Part shown: positions 12,084 to 23,589 of the stretch, piece by piece
How the letters are laid out: every line of letters starts with the position of its first letter
Position numbering within the stretch: the stretch's first letter is position 1
NCBI GenBank assembly: GCA_026120035.1
Contig: JALRME010000029.1
Location: forward strand, 372,001-436,000
Reading direction: 5' to 3'
DNA: 64,000 nucleotides
DNA from: Coleophoma eucalyptorum
Taxonomy: Eukaryota > Ascomycota > Leotiomycetes > Helotiales > Dermateaceae
The notes under the pieces: model-generated
The model's input: the letters and a program-made list of their open reading frames with translations, nothing else
Databases searched by the model: none
What the model was told of the DNA's origin: nothing
Made by a program: the position numbers and the translations under genes

Positions 12084-12779
12084 ATGGCCACAATGCCCAA
12101 CTTCATGTCCCGACTTTTTCGGCCCTTTATGACCTCCACCTCGCTCGGCATATCCTCCACAGAAGCCGCTATGAATCTTCCCGACGGCGCGCAAAAGTGC
12201 ACCATAGCTGCGGGTTGCTTTTGGGGCGTGGAGCACATGTACCGCAAAGCGTTTTCGGGGAAGGGTCTTTATGATGCACGAGTGGGATATATTGGGGGCG
12301 ATGCGCAGAACCCCAGCTATCGCTCAGTATGCAGCGGTAACACAGGTCGTATGTACTTCCCTTTCCCTTCCCCACCGCTCCTACATTTCTTGAAGTATAA
12401 TCCACTGACATTGCATACGAGCATAGATGCCGAGGCGCTTCAAGTAATCTACGACCCAAGCAAGATCACCTACCGCCAACTCCTCGAATTCTTCTACAAG
12501 ATGCATGACCCGACAACCAGCAACCAGCAAGGCCCTGACCGCGGTTCGCAGTACCGCTCAGGCATCTTCTACGAGAACGAGGAGCAAAAGGGCATTGCGG
12601 AGCAGGTCACCAAGCTAGCTAATGAAAAGTGGTGGAAGGGCAATATCGTTACAGAGATCCTGCCTGCTGGCGAATGGTGGGATGCTGAGACCTACCATCA
12701 AAAGTACCTTGATAAGAACCCCGGAGGCTATGAGTGCCCTAGCCATTTCTTGAGGAATTTTGGTTCATTGGAGGAGTAG
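12084..12779 (+). CDS. msrA: Peptide methionine-S-sulfoxide reductase (MsrA)
   Basis: Model: join(12084..12348, 12427..12779), 205 residues. It reduces methionine-S-sulfoxide in oxidised proteins back to methionine using thioredoxin. The catalytic GCFWG is at 44-48 with nucleophile Cys45, followed by family hallmarks VGYIGG, PSYRSVCSG and, across the splice, NTGHAEA; then DPTTSNQQGPDRGSQYRS and the C-terminal TYHQKYL and GGYECPSH segment, whose cysteine may act in resolution. The splice is set by restoring GHAEA: GTATGT donor after GGTC, acceptor GCATAG. The 78-nt intron has no stop and is a multiple of three, so unspliced RNA would add 26 residues next to the active site. The first ~30 residues could be a weak mitochondrial presequence, with Met30 as an internal start; both are guesses. 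Confidence 0.92.
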   Translation: MATMPNFMSRLFRPFMTSTSLGISSTEAAMNLPDGAQKCTIAAGCFWGVEHMYRKAFSGKGLYDARVGYIGGDAQNPSYRSVCSGNTGRMYFPFPSPPLLHFLKYNPLTLHTSIDAEALQVIYDPSKITYRQLLEFFYKMHDPTTSNQQGPDRGSQYRSGIFYENEEQKGIAEQVTKLANEKWWKGNIVTEILPAGEWWDAETYHQKYLDKNPGGYECPSHFLRNFGSLEE

Positions 12780-13259
12780 ATTGATTGTATGAGATCAGGG
12801 TTTTATAATTTTAGCGCTCTTTTTCACCTGTAGATCTTGAATGGTGTGGATTTTATGTGAGAATTTTCAGAATTAGGATGTTGATATCAACCTGGACATT
12901 AAACCTTATCCTCAAATATTGAATGCGATTTTTAACACACTTTTTCCTGATGTCACTGAAATTTCAAGTTCACAGGTGTTTACCGTGAAGGCAGACGTCT
13001 CAATCTTAATATTTTATGAGTGTTTTTCTATTATTTGGTGCTCAATACCACACCTAGTCATTGTCCATCTGAGGAACTATCTTGACTAAAGCTACGGTGC
13101 TCAACCTAAGGTATTCCATAACAAAAGAGAGGAGATGATTCCGTATCTCAAGACGTTTTTAATTTCAGACCCACCCAAAAGCTCCCAAACGACCAATGTA
13201 AAATGCCTAAAATTCCCAACGCTACAGATCTATTCCAACATACCCAAGAGCCTGGGATT
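12780..13259. other. Convergent intergenic region
   Basis: Tail-to-tail spacer between msrA and the Bax-inhibitor-like gene. It is AT-rich, presumably 3' UTR sequence, with no gene seen. Confidence 0.5.
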
Positions 13260-14333
13260 TTACTTCCTTCGGTTTTGCTGCATCATCAAGATCTGGACCA
13301 TTCTGACGAAGATGTTAAGGAAGTCGAGCTCGAGACTGATACTCTCGTTGACAGCATCCTTCTTGATGATACCCCGCTCAGCCAAGCGAGCGTGGTGCAA
13401 AATCTTCTGTACATCGTACAGAGTGAATCCACCAAAGACTGCGAGACCTCCATAGAGCCAGATGTTCTCAGTGAATGCAAGAGTACGAACGGCAGTGGCT
13501 GGAAGGACGAGTGGTGCAAATCCAGAGACAGCAACGAGAGCGACACCAGCGAGCAGAGGACCTCCAATGTAGAGATACTTCTCTTGCTTAGCGGTCGCGC
13601 CAACGAATGAGAGGGAACCCATCATGGCGACTGTGTAGAGACCAGCGCGGGCGATAATGGCAGGTGGTGCCATAAAGAGGAGAGGGGCAACGAAGGCAGC
13701 TTGTGTAACGTTGAAAGCTGTCCAGAGCGCATACTTTTGAACATAGCTAAACAGTAATTAGCAATTGACCATAATCGCAAAAACTCTAAAAACTCACTTG
13801 CTTGGGTCAGTAGCCCTTGTTCCCATCATAGTACCCATGCTGAGTGCAATGCCACCGATCATAACGATCCATGGGTTGGTAGCCATCATTCTGTAGACGA
13901 AGCCACTTTGGAACATAGCTCTGGCAGAGAGACCGATGATGCCAACTCCAAGACCAGTATGCATGAATGTATCGTTGAGATATGCGCGCTCAAATGGTGG
14001 CATACCACCATCCTCTCTTGTCTCCCGGTTGAAGATCATGTTCAGTGCGATCAAACTGCCTCCGAACATTGCTCCTCCAACCAGCAGCTTCTGCATAAGC
14101 TCGCCCTTGTTGGAAGCCTGGGCGATGGGCTGTTGCATGTATGTTCTTGACTGTTGGAAGGCATTTCGGGCTTTGGCAAGAGTAGAAACAGGTGTTGTGC
14201 TTCGTGATGTGAAGAATTGTGCGGGTTTAGCCTGGTGGAAGGCTCGGATGGAGTTTGTAGACTTGAAAGCAGACTTCGAAGCGGCGCCGACCGTGGAGGC
14301 CAGCTTGAATTGTCGTCGCATGATGAAAGACAT
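13260..14333 (-). CDS. Mitochondrial Bax-inhibitor-1-like membrane protein (GHITM/MICS1 type)
   Basis: Model: complement join(13260..13745+1, 13798..14333), with the intron at 13747-13797 and the second exon starting at 13746; 340 residues. Residues 1-70 are rich in Ser, Arg, Lys and Ala with few acids, a good mitochondrial presequence (MSFIMRRQFK start). Then come about seven to eight hydrophobic segments of the Bax inhibitor-1/UPF0005 fold, including GLGVGIIGLSA, NPWIVMIGGIALSMGT and a C-terminal LYGGLAVFGGFTLYDVQKI, the conserved DVQK-type half-site. Mammalian GHITM/MICS1 sits in the inner membrane and is implicated in cristae organisation and cation/proton exchange; that role is inferred from family only. 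The splice restores NYVQKYALWTAFN. An upstream in-frame extension is ignored because it lacks conservation features. Confidence 0.87.
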
Positions 14334-15768
14334 GGTGTTTCGGGGGTGTATAGGCCGTAACAACCGTTTGGTGGATGGGGAAGAGGATGTGGCGTTGAGT
14401 TGTATTTGTAGTTGTTCCTGCAATACAAATCGTGATGACGTTTAAGTGCTAAAAAGAAGCTTCTCGAGCTTCGCGCCAGATCCGTGTCGCCGATTAGTCA
14501 TCTACTTTTTGCCGACGACCGGACAACTGGTTTCTCGCTTTTAAAGCCGGTATCTCCTTATTTCATCTTTAACGCCATCTTCTGGCTCAGGGCCTAGCTG
14601 TGCAGATTATTCAGTGGTGAAGAACTGACTGGTTTGATTTCCGTGAATTGAGTATACCAATGGTGGCAACTCTTCTGGCCTGGGTAGGAGGACCACTTGA
14701 TTGCCGAATAGCAGTAGTCCTGAGTATCTTCAATAATGGTGAATAGCAGAAGAAGACTCTTTTGAGATTGGAATTCTCTCATTCTAGATGTTATTTATGT
14801 GCCTAAAACGAGAGGCGATGCGATATCTATTTACGAAGAACCTTGCCCGTACCAGGACATAACTAACCAAGTTGCTCAATCAAGTGATGTTCTTGCTGGG
14901 GGCTTTCAGCATTTCTAGCTCTACATATTCATTGCCTGGCAATTGTATTTCTTAGGATTCACCACGTGGCTTATATATATGCCGGCCACAAGGTTAGCCT
15001 GAATTACCTGCTGAATATTTCAAACACTGCAATATACATCTCGTTCAGTTTTTTTGCTTCAATCAGACGAAGTCAGTTCTTATAAAAGTTGACACCCTCC
15101 ATGAAGATTATTATCTTATGATATTTTTTAAGAGGCAAATTATTACACAAAGTGAAAGGTTCTGTTAACACTTTTTTTGTCTCCAGATAGGAGGTGGGAA
15201 GAAAATGTGATAAGTCAGGATCTGTATGTGTCGGTCTTTCAGTGGTTTTGTACATCTACCAGTAACTTCATATAGACAAGGAGAATTTCGTCTTAGTAAT
15301 ATAGACTGAAGCTCCTGCACTATTGCTGTTACAATATTCCACCATAGAAGCCCTCATAAGTGATTCTTATACCATATACTACAATTCCGTTGATTGAGTA
15401 TATTTCTTAGAATGAGAGGTCTTTGAGCAACGCCTTATCTTTACTTACATATGGAGTGTCAAACCTGACCACAAGAAATTTCTGGTGCACGACTTGGTAC
15501 TGTGAATAAAATCTCAATTATAAGCGTTTCTAGTGTAATGGCTACTGAATTCATGCGTGGCCAGTGGCAGTGCGAGAGTACAGATTTGCACTAGAGCTCT
15601 TAAAGTGCTTTCTCGGGGTTGAACTAAATTTCAAATCTCATACCTGTGAATATCAATTCATTCCCCATAATCTGTTGTTAAACAAGAATAACATTCAACT
15701 GCACCTCCATTGCATTGCTCGACACCAAATTTGATGCCTCTCGCCTCTTAGCGAGCACAGATCTGGAA
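14334..15768. other. Divergent AT-rich promoter region
   Basis: About 1.4 kb between the leftward mitochondrial gene and the rightward RRM-like gene. It is markedly AT-rich around 14.8-15.5 kb. No gene is supported. Close to the downstream start, a six-codon frame (15733-15750) begins with an ATG out of frame with the main gene and could act as a uORF. Confidence 0.5.
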
Positions 15769-18689
15769 ATGCCTGTACCGAATAGGTCGGCGCGTCAGCC
15801 AACACCTCAAGATGTCTCGAAAATCCCAAAAGCTTTACGCTCTTACGCTTCTGTTTTGAGCGCGATTACTCTCGAGGATCAACACAAACACTTTCCCAAG
15901 GTCCAAGAGCCGAGCCCACCATTGCAGAAGCCGCCTTCTTCTGCGCCTGCAGCGAATCCCTCAATTACCATACTCAAGCGTGAGGTGAGTACTTCCTAAT
16001 GTGCCAAGAACTTAAAATCCAGTTGTATATTGGTAGTACCTAGTTGGTTTGATGTAGGTATTTTGAAGATGAGTCCGCTGATATCAACCAGCATCGCTCA
16101 AACACAGAACACGCTCGTACCGACGCGACGCCTACAACCTCCAGCAGGGAGCCTAGACCAAGTAGCCCTGTACTTTTTTCAATGCTCAGGAAAGCTTTGC
16201 TAAACTCCAACGCAACGCCTGCAACCTCTAGCAGTGAGCCTGGACCAAGCGCTCCTATACCCTTTTCAATACTCAAGCAAACTTTGCTAAACCAGTATTT
16301 GTCTGGCAGGGCCACTGGCGTCACTTCTCCCATGGCCGAAACTGTCGACTCAACCCAGCTATTGCAACCGTCAACAATGGCTTGCCCTTCGCCATCAAAG
16401 GCGTTTAAGGAAGCTGGTGGCTTGGTTGTTACAGACTGTAATGAGCCAAAGCTCACCAAAAATGAGCGCAATGAAATCAGACTTGCTATTGCTAGCAATA
16501 CCACTCTGTACGATGTTGATATCAATTGTTATGAGTACTTTGGAAATGAAGTACCTATTGATGGCGAACACGGTTATTTCACTAAGGTTGGAACACCAGT
16601 GCACTATCTTCCATGGAACTATTGGTTATATGCCGAGGATAATGTAGTTCTTGAGGTCAAGGGAGTTCCAGCCTCATGGACTGCAAAAGTGTTTATGGCG
16701 TGGTGGAACAAGAACTTTACCTCCTTTGGTACAGTCATCATGACGCCTACGGTCACCGATTTGAATACTAAAATAAGCTGGCGTTGGCTCATCTTCGAGA
16801 CCAAAGCAGAGAAGCTTCGAGTAAAGCAGGTGTTTGGCCAAGAAGGCGGTGTTAGATTTCCAGAGCTTACTCGAGGGTCTCCAACAGACGGTCGCTTATC
16901 TGTTCTTGACAACAGCTTAGGAATCAGCAACAACCATGACAACGTTCTAATCTATTATATCCATCATGCATGCGATGAGTGGTACAAAGAGAAATACACT
17001 GCCCTTGTCAATGGAATGGCGGTTAAGAACAACAATACTGCTTTGAACAAGGGCGATGTAACTCAGATGCCTCTGGCTGAACTACTAATTAATAAGGAGA
17101 AAATCCCATTGGCATTGCTTAAGGAATTAGCCGAGCTCAACCTCGTCCAAGAGGCAGAAGGTATTCTGGGTCTTCACGATAGTGGAAAGAACAATGAGAG
17201 CATGGCATATGGAACGATGGATTCCGGTATTGAACCCGGTACCAGAGGCAAGGGCAAAGAGAAGGATATCATGATGGCTGGAATAAAAGACTCTGGATCT
17301 GGTGCTTTGATGGTGGATGGTTGTCAGTATCAAAATGCTGCAAAAGCTGGTGCATCGTCTTCCCCAACATTACAACCATCTTCGTTCGGCCACATTGGGT
17401 CTATGTCAAATACCTCTACACTTGTTTCTCAGGAGCCCGAGTTCCACACCTTTCCTCCAGGACAGCCTGTCATGCTTCCCAACAGTCAGCCTGATTTTCC
17501 AACACGATCTTCAGTTCGGGAATACTTTCGCCAATTTGACAATTCACCAATAAACAACTTTCGGGATGCTCTTGGACTAGCAGCAAACCAGCATGCTGAA
17601 CGTGCTGAATGCGATTCCATGCTCGCATACAAGGATCGCTTTGGTGAACTCAAGGCTCAGGGTCAGCCACCCATAAAAACTCACTCTTCGACTCAAGCCA
17701 TTGGCCAATTACCAAGTCAGTTTTCACTCTTGAACTTGGACAAGAATCACCAGGGTATTTTGACTCCACAGTCTTGTGAGAAAGAAAAGCAAGGCGTTAC
17801 TCCTAGCGCGCACCAGCGAAATGTTTCTTCAAAAGTTCTTCCTGAAATCTCACCATACCTACGCGACGAGCCAATATTTTCCGATTTCCAACATCAAGTT
17901 GCGGCTACCAATCCAGTCCCAACTTGGGCCAATGTCCTAGGTCAACCCTCCAGCCCAGGTCACAGCAAGATCAATATTGGACCCCGACAGCACCGTGCAA
18001 AACCACGTGCTGTTCCGCGCCGCCTCGTATCTGTAGGGCGTATCCCAGAAGTTGAGGATACCCGCAGCACCCGAGAATCACCCGAGTTAGAAGAGTCACA
18101 CAACAAGCAAATGCGTGTGGTGTTCTTACTCAACCTTCCGCAGTCCATTACTGTTACTGATATCTCAGACGCGATCTATGAGGGTCCGATCTGTAGCATT
18201 CGATTTGGTCATGACGATGAGGAGGACACACGTTACGCAGGTGTAATCTTCCAATATGCAGAGAATGCCTCGGAGTTTATTGAGGTCCTATTGAAAGAGA
18301 AGGCCTCCAGTACTCCGGGCCGTTTCAAGTTCTGTGCCGATGTTGCTCTTGGTGACCCATTCCCACTGACAGATACTCTACGACAAATGGGACCACCCGA
18401 GTATGCCAGCCGCCGATTGACACTTGTCAAGAAGGCTTTCTTCTTCATCAATGGGGAACGTCAACTGCGCACTATGTGCGAGAATGTCGTTGGTGGAGAG
18501 AATATCCAAAAGATTTTCTTATACAACGGTGGAAATGCAACTATCATATTCGCGGAAGTCCAGGCAGCTATTAAGATGAAGAAGTTCTTCGAGGACAAAG
18601 TCTGTAAGGAGAGAGATTGGGAGGGATTACAGGTTGACTACTCCAAGGATCCTTGCGAGATTGCTCTCAGATTCATTACCGAAATGTAA
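15769..18689 (+). CDS. Large low-complexity protein with C-terminal RRM-like region
   Basis: Two exons, 15769..15984 and a second ending 18689, about 940 residues. The acceptor is uncertain: GAAGATGAG/TCC at 16074 joins in phase with the GTGAGT donor at 15985, while the better-looking GATGTAG at 16057 does not. The N-terminal third is Ser/Pro/Thr-rich and carries a tandem 29-residue duplication coded at 16128-16301. The middle is a compact domain rich in Trp (about 16540-16860) that I do not recognise, followed by a long disordered stretch. The C-terminal ~190 residues start with VVFLLNLP and later AGVIFQY, resembling the RNP2 and RNP1 strands of an RNA-recognition motif, with a second similar unit after SRRLTLVKKAFFF. 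RNA binding is an inference from these strands. The start is the first in-frame ATG. Confidence 0.7.
16128..16301 (+). repeat. In-frame 87-bp tandem duplication in the RRM-like gene
   Basis: Two adjacent copies of 87 bp (16128-16214 and 16215-16301) encode similar 29-residue units, each running ATP-TSS-EP-PS-P-FS-L-LLN. They differ at scattered positions, so the duplication is not recent. A weaker third relative, ending ITILKRE, may sit at the end of exon 1. Confidence 0.8.
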
Positions 18690-19236
18690 GGATCTTTGAA
18701 TATCATGGACTTCCGAGCTGCACTTCTGAGCATGTGTTATTGTTGTATTTTTGTAGGACTATAAACTCCCACCCATATTGCAATCATGGACTGTCCATGA
18801 GAAACTTCGTAGGAATTGAAGCAGCAAGGTGGGGGAGGGGGCGGGGTAGCAAAAGTAATTAGTCTCCAGAATAGATTTTGTAACACCATAAACGACAGAC
18901 AGATCATAAAAACTTATAAAGCTCCTCGCTTCAGTGTGCTTCTAGATACTCTGGTGAAGTGGTGCCCTCCAACTGAAGGGTGGATTATATGCTTAAAATG
19001 GTTGGGATATCTATAATTTTGAATACTAGCCGAGCCACATAAAGTATATTGATTGTAAAATGCCTAGGAGTTTCGGTTTCTCGCATAGTTAGTTTCACCT
19101 ATAGTATCTACCATAAGTCAGAGACAACAGCCAGTACGCGAGATGCCTCGGTACCCCAGGTTTCGGATGCGGATAATCTTCCCCGCAACGACCTCTGACG
19201 ATAAGGAATAACCTAAGAACGTCTTCTGCCATCACA
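18690..19236. other. Intergenic region
   Basis: About 550 bp between two rightward genes. It contains a purine-rich G tract near 18830-18850 and is otherwise AT-rich. No gene seen. Confidence 0.5.
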
Positions 19237-19314
19237 ATGGCCTCAAATGAATCCTCGCGCTTTGCAAAGTACATACCGGAGACAATTACTGACGTTGAAC
19301 CTCCGACCAGCTAG
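19237..19314 (+). promoter_or_regulatory. Overlapping upstream frame or alternative first exon of the Nudix gene
   Basis: An ATG at 19237 in a strong context (CACAATGGCC) opens a 25-codon frame that overlaps the downstream start at 19247 in another frame and stops at 19312. It could be an inhibitory uORF. Alternatively, a GTACAT donor at 19269 and a CTAG acceptor ending 19314 would remove 46 nt and put this ATG in frame with the Nudix protein. Confidence 0.5.
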
Positions 19315-20567
19315 TGTGATCCTACGGACTCCACATAGCAGACCCTTTACAGCGCTTCATCAAGGTGTACCAGCCTTCTCCCAAAAGCGCGTCATGGCTC
19401 CCTCAGCGCAGGCAGGATTGAAGAAGCAATACGTGTCGTCAGGGACCCAGCCTACGAAGAAACCAATCGATCCTCGCCCTAGTGCCAGGTATGCAAGCTT
19501 CTTCTTGGAGTGGAAGTTGATGTGCTGATTTTGATGCAGCATCCTTCTTATTTCCCCGATAAACCAGATTCTCCTCCTACACCGTGTCCGCAGGAAAACC
19601 GACGCTTTCGCCGCAGCACATGTATTTCCTGGTGGAAATCTGTCCACATCGCAGGATGGCGATATTCCAGCCCCAGATCATCCACAGAGACATGAAGATG
19701 GACCCGCTTATCGTTTAGGAGCCATCCGGGAATGTTTTGAGGAGAGTGGGATATTGTTGGCGAAGAGGAATGATGGAAGTGGCTCGCTCCTGGAGGTCCC
19801 TGAAATAGAGAAGAACCGTGCGAGGAAGGAGATACACTCTGGCCGACTAAAATTCGTTGATTGGGTAAAGACACAGGGTGGTATGGTGGATTTAGGTATG
19901 CTGACCATACTATCTAGCTGATGAAAAGAGCTTACCAATGTTGCCAGATTCGCTAATGCCATATACACGATGGATAACCCCAACCAATGTTCCTAAGAGG
20001 TTCACCACACAGATGTATATCTACTTCCTACCTCTACAAACAACTTCTATATCGTCCTTAGGCTTGCCGATCACGTCGGAAGCAATGATTCCAATCCCTA
20101 CATCCGACGGTGGTATCGAGCACACGGCAGCACTCTTTCAATCGTGTTCCCAATGGCTTTCACAGGCTGCACGGAACGAGATCATTCTCTTTCCACCGCA
20201 GTTTTACCTCATGTATCTTCTATCGCCATTTCTGAAAGCATCAGAAGCCCCAAAGACCTTGAGTGTCGAGGAATTACAACGACAGCGAGATAGCGTAGTA
20301 CAGTTCTTGCAAACCGATGGCGATGGTAAGGGTGTCTTATGGAAAGACAAGGTTATGAGTCCGATGGGCTTGGGTGGGTTTAGTAAGGATGGAAGAGCAA
20401 TTTTGGCACTGGATAAGCCAGGGCCAGAATTGAAAGATAGTGGTAGGAGAGGGGATGAGAAGAGGGTTGTGTTAGTCAAGTTTGGAAAACAGGGGCCGCG
20501 AGATGTCGAGGTGAGACTTCGGGCTGAGGTTTTGGCTGAGCAGAGGGAAGGGGCGTCAAAGTTATAG
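19247..20567 (+). CDS. Nudix hydrolase, NUDT19-like
   Basis: Model: join(19247..19488, 19540..19895, 19948..20567), 405 residues. The Nudix helix has the REUXEEXGU core (RECFEESGI at 144-152), with conserved AHVFPGG at about 107-113 and an insertion between that glycine pair and the core, as in NUDT19-type enzymes that hydrolyse CoA and related nucleoside diphosphate derivatives in peroxisomes or mitochondria. Later come TPTNVPKRFTTQMYIYFLPL and a C-terminal domain. The first ~35 residues (MNPRALQSTYRRQLL...) are Arg-rich without acids, a convincing mitochondrial presequence; an internal Met at 19394 could give a cytosolic form. Exact substrate is unknown. Start choice is disputed: 19247 preserves the presequence, while 19237 has the better initiation context. 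Confidence 0.85.
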
Positions 20568-21035
20568 ACCTGGGGCCATAGCCGTATTAGACATGCTGCC
20601 CCTCCATCCGAAATTATGACTTAAAAGAAATCTGCATATGCGGCTGCCTGCAGCGGAATGTGGATCGGCAGATCTTCCCTCCTCGCTTATGCTGCTGCCT
20701 CATCGCTTCCGCTTTTGACCAAGAACATCCACAAAAGGGAGACCGATGCAAATCACAGATTCAATGGATTTTGCCCGCTCACAGCAGGGCATCCGTTTCG
20801 CACCTGTATCATCAAGCTGATATAGTTGATGTTTTGGCCGGCACAACAATCCCGGCAAGCTGACAGGAGCGGACAGGAGCAATCTTTTCTCCGTCTCCGA
20901 CGGCGTTTCCGACCGGAATAAAGGAGTCACGTAATTCGTGGACGGCGCAGTAGTATAAGGTATCGGCTCATTTTGTAACTCAACACCTATTCTCATCCAG
21001 TTTGCACGCTGTTGTTCACTCCCTCTGCTTTCGAA
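20568..21035. other. Intergenic region
   Basis: About 470 bp between the Nudix and exporter genes, both rightward. It should hold the exporter promoter. A leftward frame here (20700-21149) has no family resemblance. No other feature seen. Confidence 0.5.
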
Positions 21036-23070
21036 ATGGGCCCCAATTCTGTGCGACCTACAGCCGAGGATGGAGAGAAAACCATCCCAATCGCCACGCC
21101 TACGGATGTCACAGAAGCGACATATCTCACTGGAGCAAAACTGTATCAAGTACTAGTTGCCGTAACACTTGCTGGGTATATCACAACGCTCGATAGCTCT
21201 ATAGTTGCTACGGTATGCTATTGAAAGTGGATAACCTTGCCCACACCCAGTTCTGACAATGGCCAGGCTGTTCCTCGAATCACTGATCGTTTTAATTCAC
21301 TGCCAGATGTAGGGTGGTATGGTTCGGCATATCTTATTTCTCTGTGAGTTGAAAGGCTCAAGGTTTTTATTTACAATGAAATCAATTGCTAACTGTCTCA
21401 GGTGTGCGTGCCAACCATCAAGTGGCAAACTCTACGAAAATCATAACCTCAAAGTACTACCCTTCTAGTTCTGCATCGTTCTATACTAATCATGTTCTCA
21501 GTATACCTTTTTTTCATTTTTGATCACCTTCGAAATTGGATCACTTCTCTGTGGGCTAGCGCAATCCTCCAATATGCTCATCGTCGGAAGGGCAATTGCT
21601 GGCATTGGTGGTTCTGGTTTGGTGAATGGCGCGCTCACGATACTTGGGTCAATAGCCCCCAAGGACAAAAGACCACGTACAATGCCTCGCTCTATCTTCT
21701 CGTTTAAAGCTAACCGTGGATTCCATAGTATTGACTGGGATAGTCATGTCAATGGTCTTGGTTGGTATTCTCTCAGGTCCGCTTCTGGGAGGTGTCATTA
21801 CTCAACATGCTTCATGGAGATGGTGTAAGTCCATTGATCCTTATGCAATCGCTCGCTCATAATTCTGACTTTGGATCCTGAATAGGCTTCCTCATTAACT
21901 TACCTGCTGGAGGATTTACAGCGTTCGTCCTACTTCTAAGCCCTGTACCAAAGAAGAGCAAGGAACAAGGCGCTGAGCTCACCAAGAGGCAAACCATAGA
22001 CAGGCTTGATCCTATTGGATTCATAACCTTTGCACCGACTTGCATAATGTTTCTTCTTGCCCTTGAATGGGGTGGCTCAAAATATCCCTGGAAATCCTCA
22101 ACCATTATTGGTCTGTTCTGCGGAGCTTTTGCAATGTTGATGGTATTTGGTGTTTGGGAACATAGGCGAGGTGACACGGCCATGATACCACTAAACTTAC
22201 TTCGGCAACGGGTTCTTTACTGTAGTTGCCTGACGTCTATATTTCTATTTGGTGGGATCCAGACATTTGCTTATTATATGCCAATCTGGTTCCAAACAAT
22301 CAAAGGCGCTAGTCCTTCTATGAGTGGCGTGGATTTCTTACCATCAATTCTCACGATGATATTAGCGACGATGATCGCTGGATTTGCTGGTAAGCTTTCC
22401 TTATGTTTCCCCAACCGCTCTACTCCATCATTGAATACTTACACATGTATAGTCTCAAAGGTTGGGTACTACATACCATTTGCGATTGTAGGTAACGCTG
22501 TGTCAACAATCGGCTCAGGCCTTCTTACGACCCTTGTGCCGTCGACACCGGCAGCTAGATGGATTGGGTTTCAGGTTTTCACAGGTCTTGGAAGAGGTCT
22601 CGCGATGCAACAATCTTTGACAGCAGTCCAGACAATGCTCCCGCCATCGCAAATTGCAGTCGGAACCACCCTTATTGTATTTACACAGTATTTTGGCGGT
22701 GCTCTCTTTCTTACTTTTGCTCAAACTATATTCAGCGCATCGCTTGGGCCAGCCTTAGCGAAATGGGCCCCAGATGTGAGCAAAGAATTGGTTGTCAGTG
22801 TTGGCGCTACAGCGGTTAGGGGCGTGGTATCCGAGGCTCAATTACCAGGTGTTTTGATGGCATACAACCAAGCCTTGGTGCATACTTGGGTAAGCACCTT
22901 CTCTAAGAGAAGTTCTACTTTCCCGGAAGGGAAATATTAGAGAATTGGTTGCTGACTTGACTCTTAAATAGTACTTGGCTGTGTCATCAGCGGCAATGGC
23001 ATTTTGTGTCAGCTGGGGGTTAGGCTGGGGAAGTGTGAAAACGAAGAAGAGAGCATCTAGCGAAGCATGA
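21036..23070 (+). CDS. MFS exporter of the DHA14 drug/toxin efflux type
   Basis: Model: join(21036..21212, 21267..21343, 21402..21453, 21502..21676, 21729..21824, 21886..22389, 22453..22889, 22972..23070), eight exons, 538 residues, every junction in phase. The layout is the 14-helix DHA2 family. Motifs are [16 protein letters not shown] in helix 1, WYGSAYLIS in helix 2, [18 protein letters not shown] (motif C-like region), [26 protein letters not shown] in the helix 5-6 region and a central [12 protein letters not shown] loop. Such fungal proteins export drugs, mycotoxins or other metabolites by proton antiport at the plasma membrane. No biosynthetic enzyme is adjacent, so it is probably not part of a cluster here. 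The 63-nt sixth intron (22390-22452) lacks a stop and is a multiple of three, so retention would leave the frame open. Confidence 0.9.
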
Positions 23071-23589
23071 AGGAAGGTCGAATGTCAACACACTCAGCTC
23101 TAAGCGAGCAGTCACTTTACCAATGCTTCTGCTGGAGGGCATTGACATTGGCAACCTGTATTCTTGTTTATAATATGTAAAACTAGTCTTAATCTAAATA
23201 AGTCTTGTGCCAGAGGCATCATATCATAGCACAAGGTCAAGATGTTTGAACCTCCATACTTATTACTAAACCCTGGGAACAGGTAAGATCAACAAAGTCT
23301 CTCCTTTCTCCTCATAAAGGATCTGTAGGTGAATAAAAGATGGTGAAATTGACTAAAAGGTCTGACTATAGCTTATTATCCAGATCAATCCTAGTAATTG
23401 GCACACTGACTAACCTGAATTTGCTTGCTCGGTCAACCACGTGATATTAACCATCCCTTAGACCGCCCTGGCAGAATCCTAAATTCAAGTTCACATCAAC
23501 AGAGCTCAGCGCCAGCTATATTTGCTGTCCCATGTTCTCCCTTGCATAAACAACGATGCCTCCATGAGCATGGCTGGTCATTTGCCGTC
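23071..23589. other. Intergenic region and uORF-rich leader
   Basis: About 520 bp before the Rtc1-like gene. Near its end, three small ATG frames begin at 23532, 23556 and 23564; the last ends in TGA at 23591-23593, overlapping the main ATG as ATGA. A 5' UTR intron starting at the GTAAGA near 23283 is possible and might remove some of these. Confidence 0.5.
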
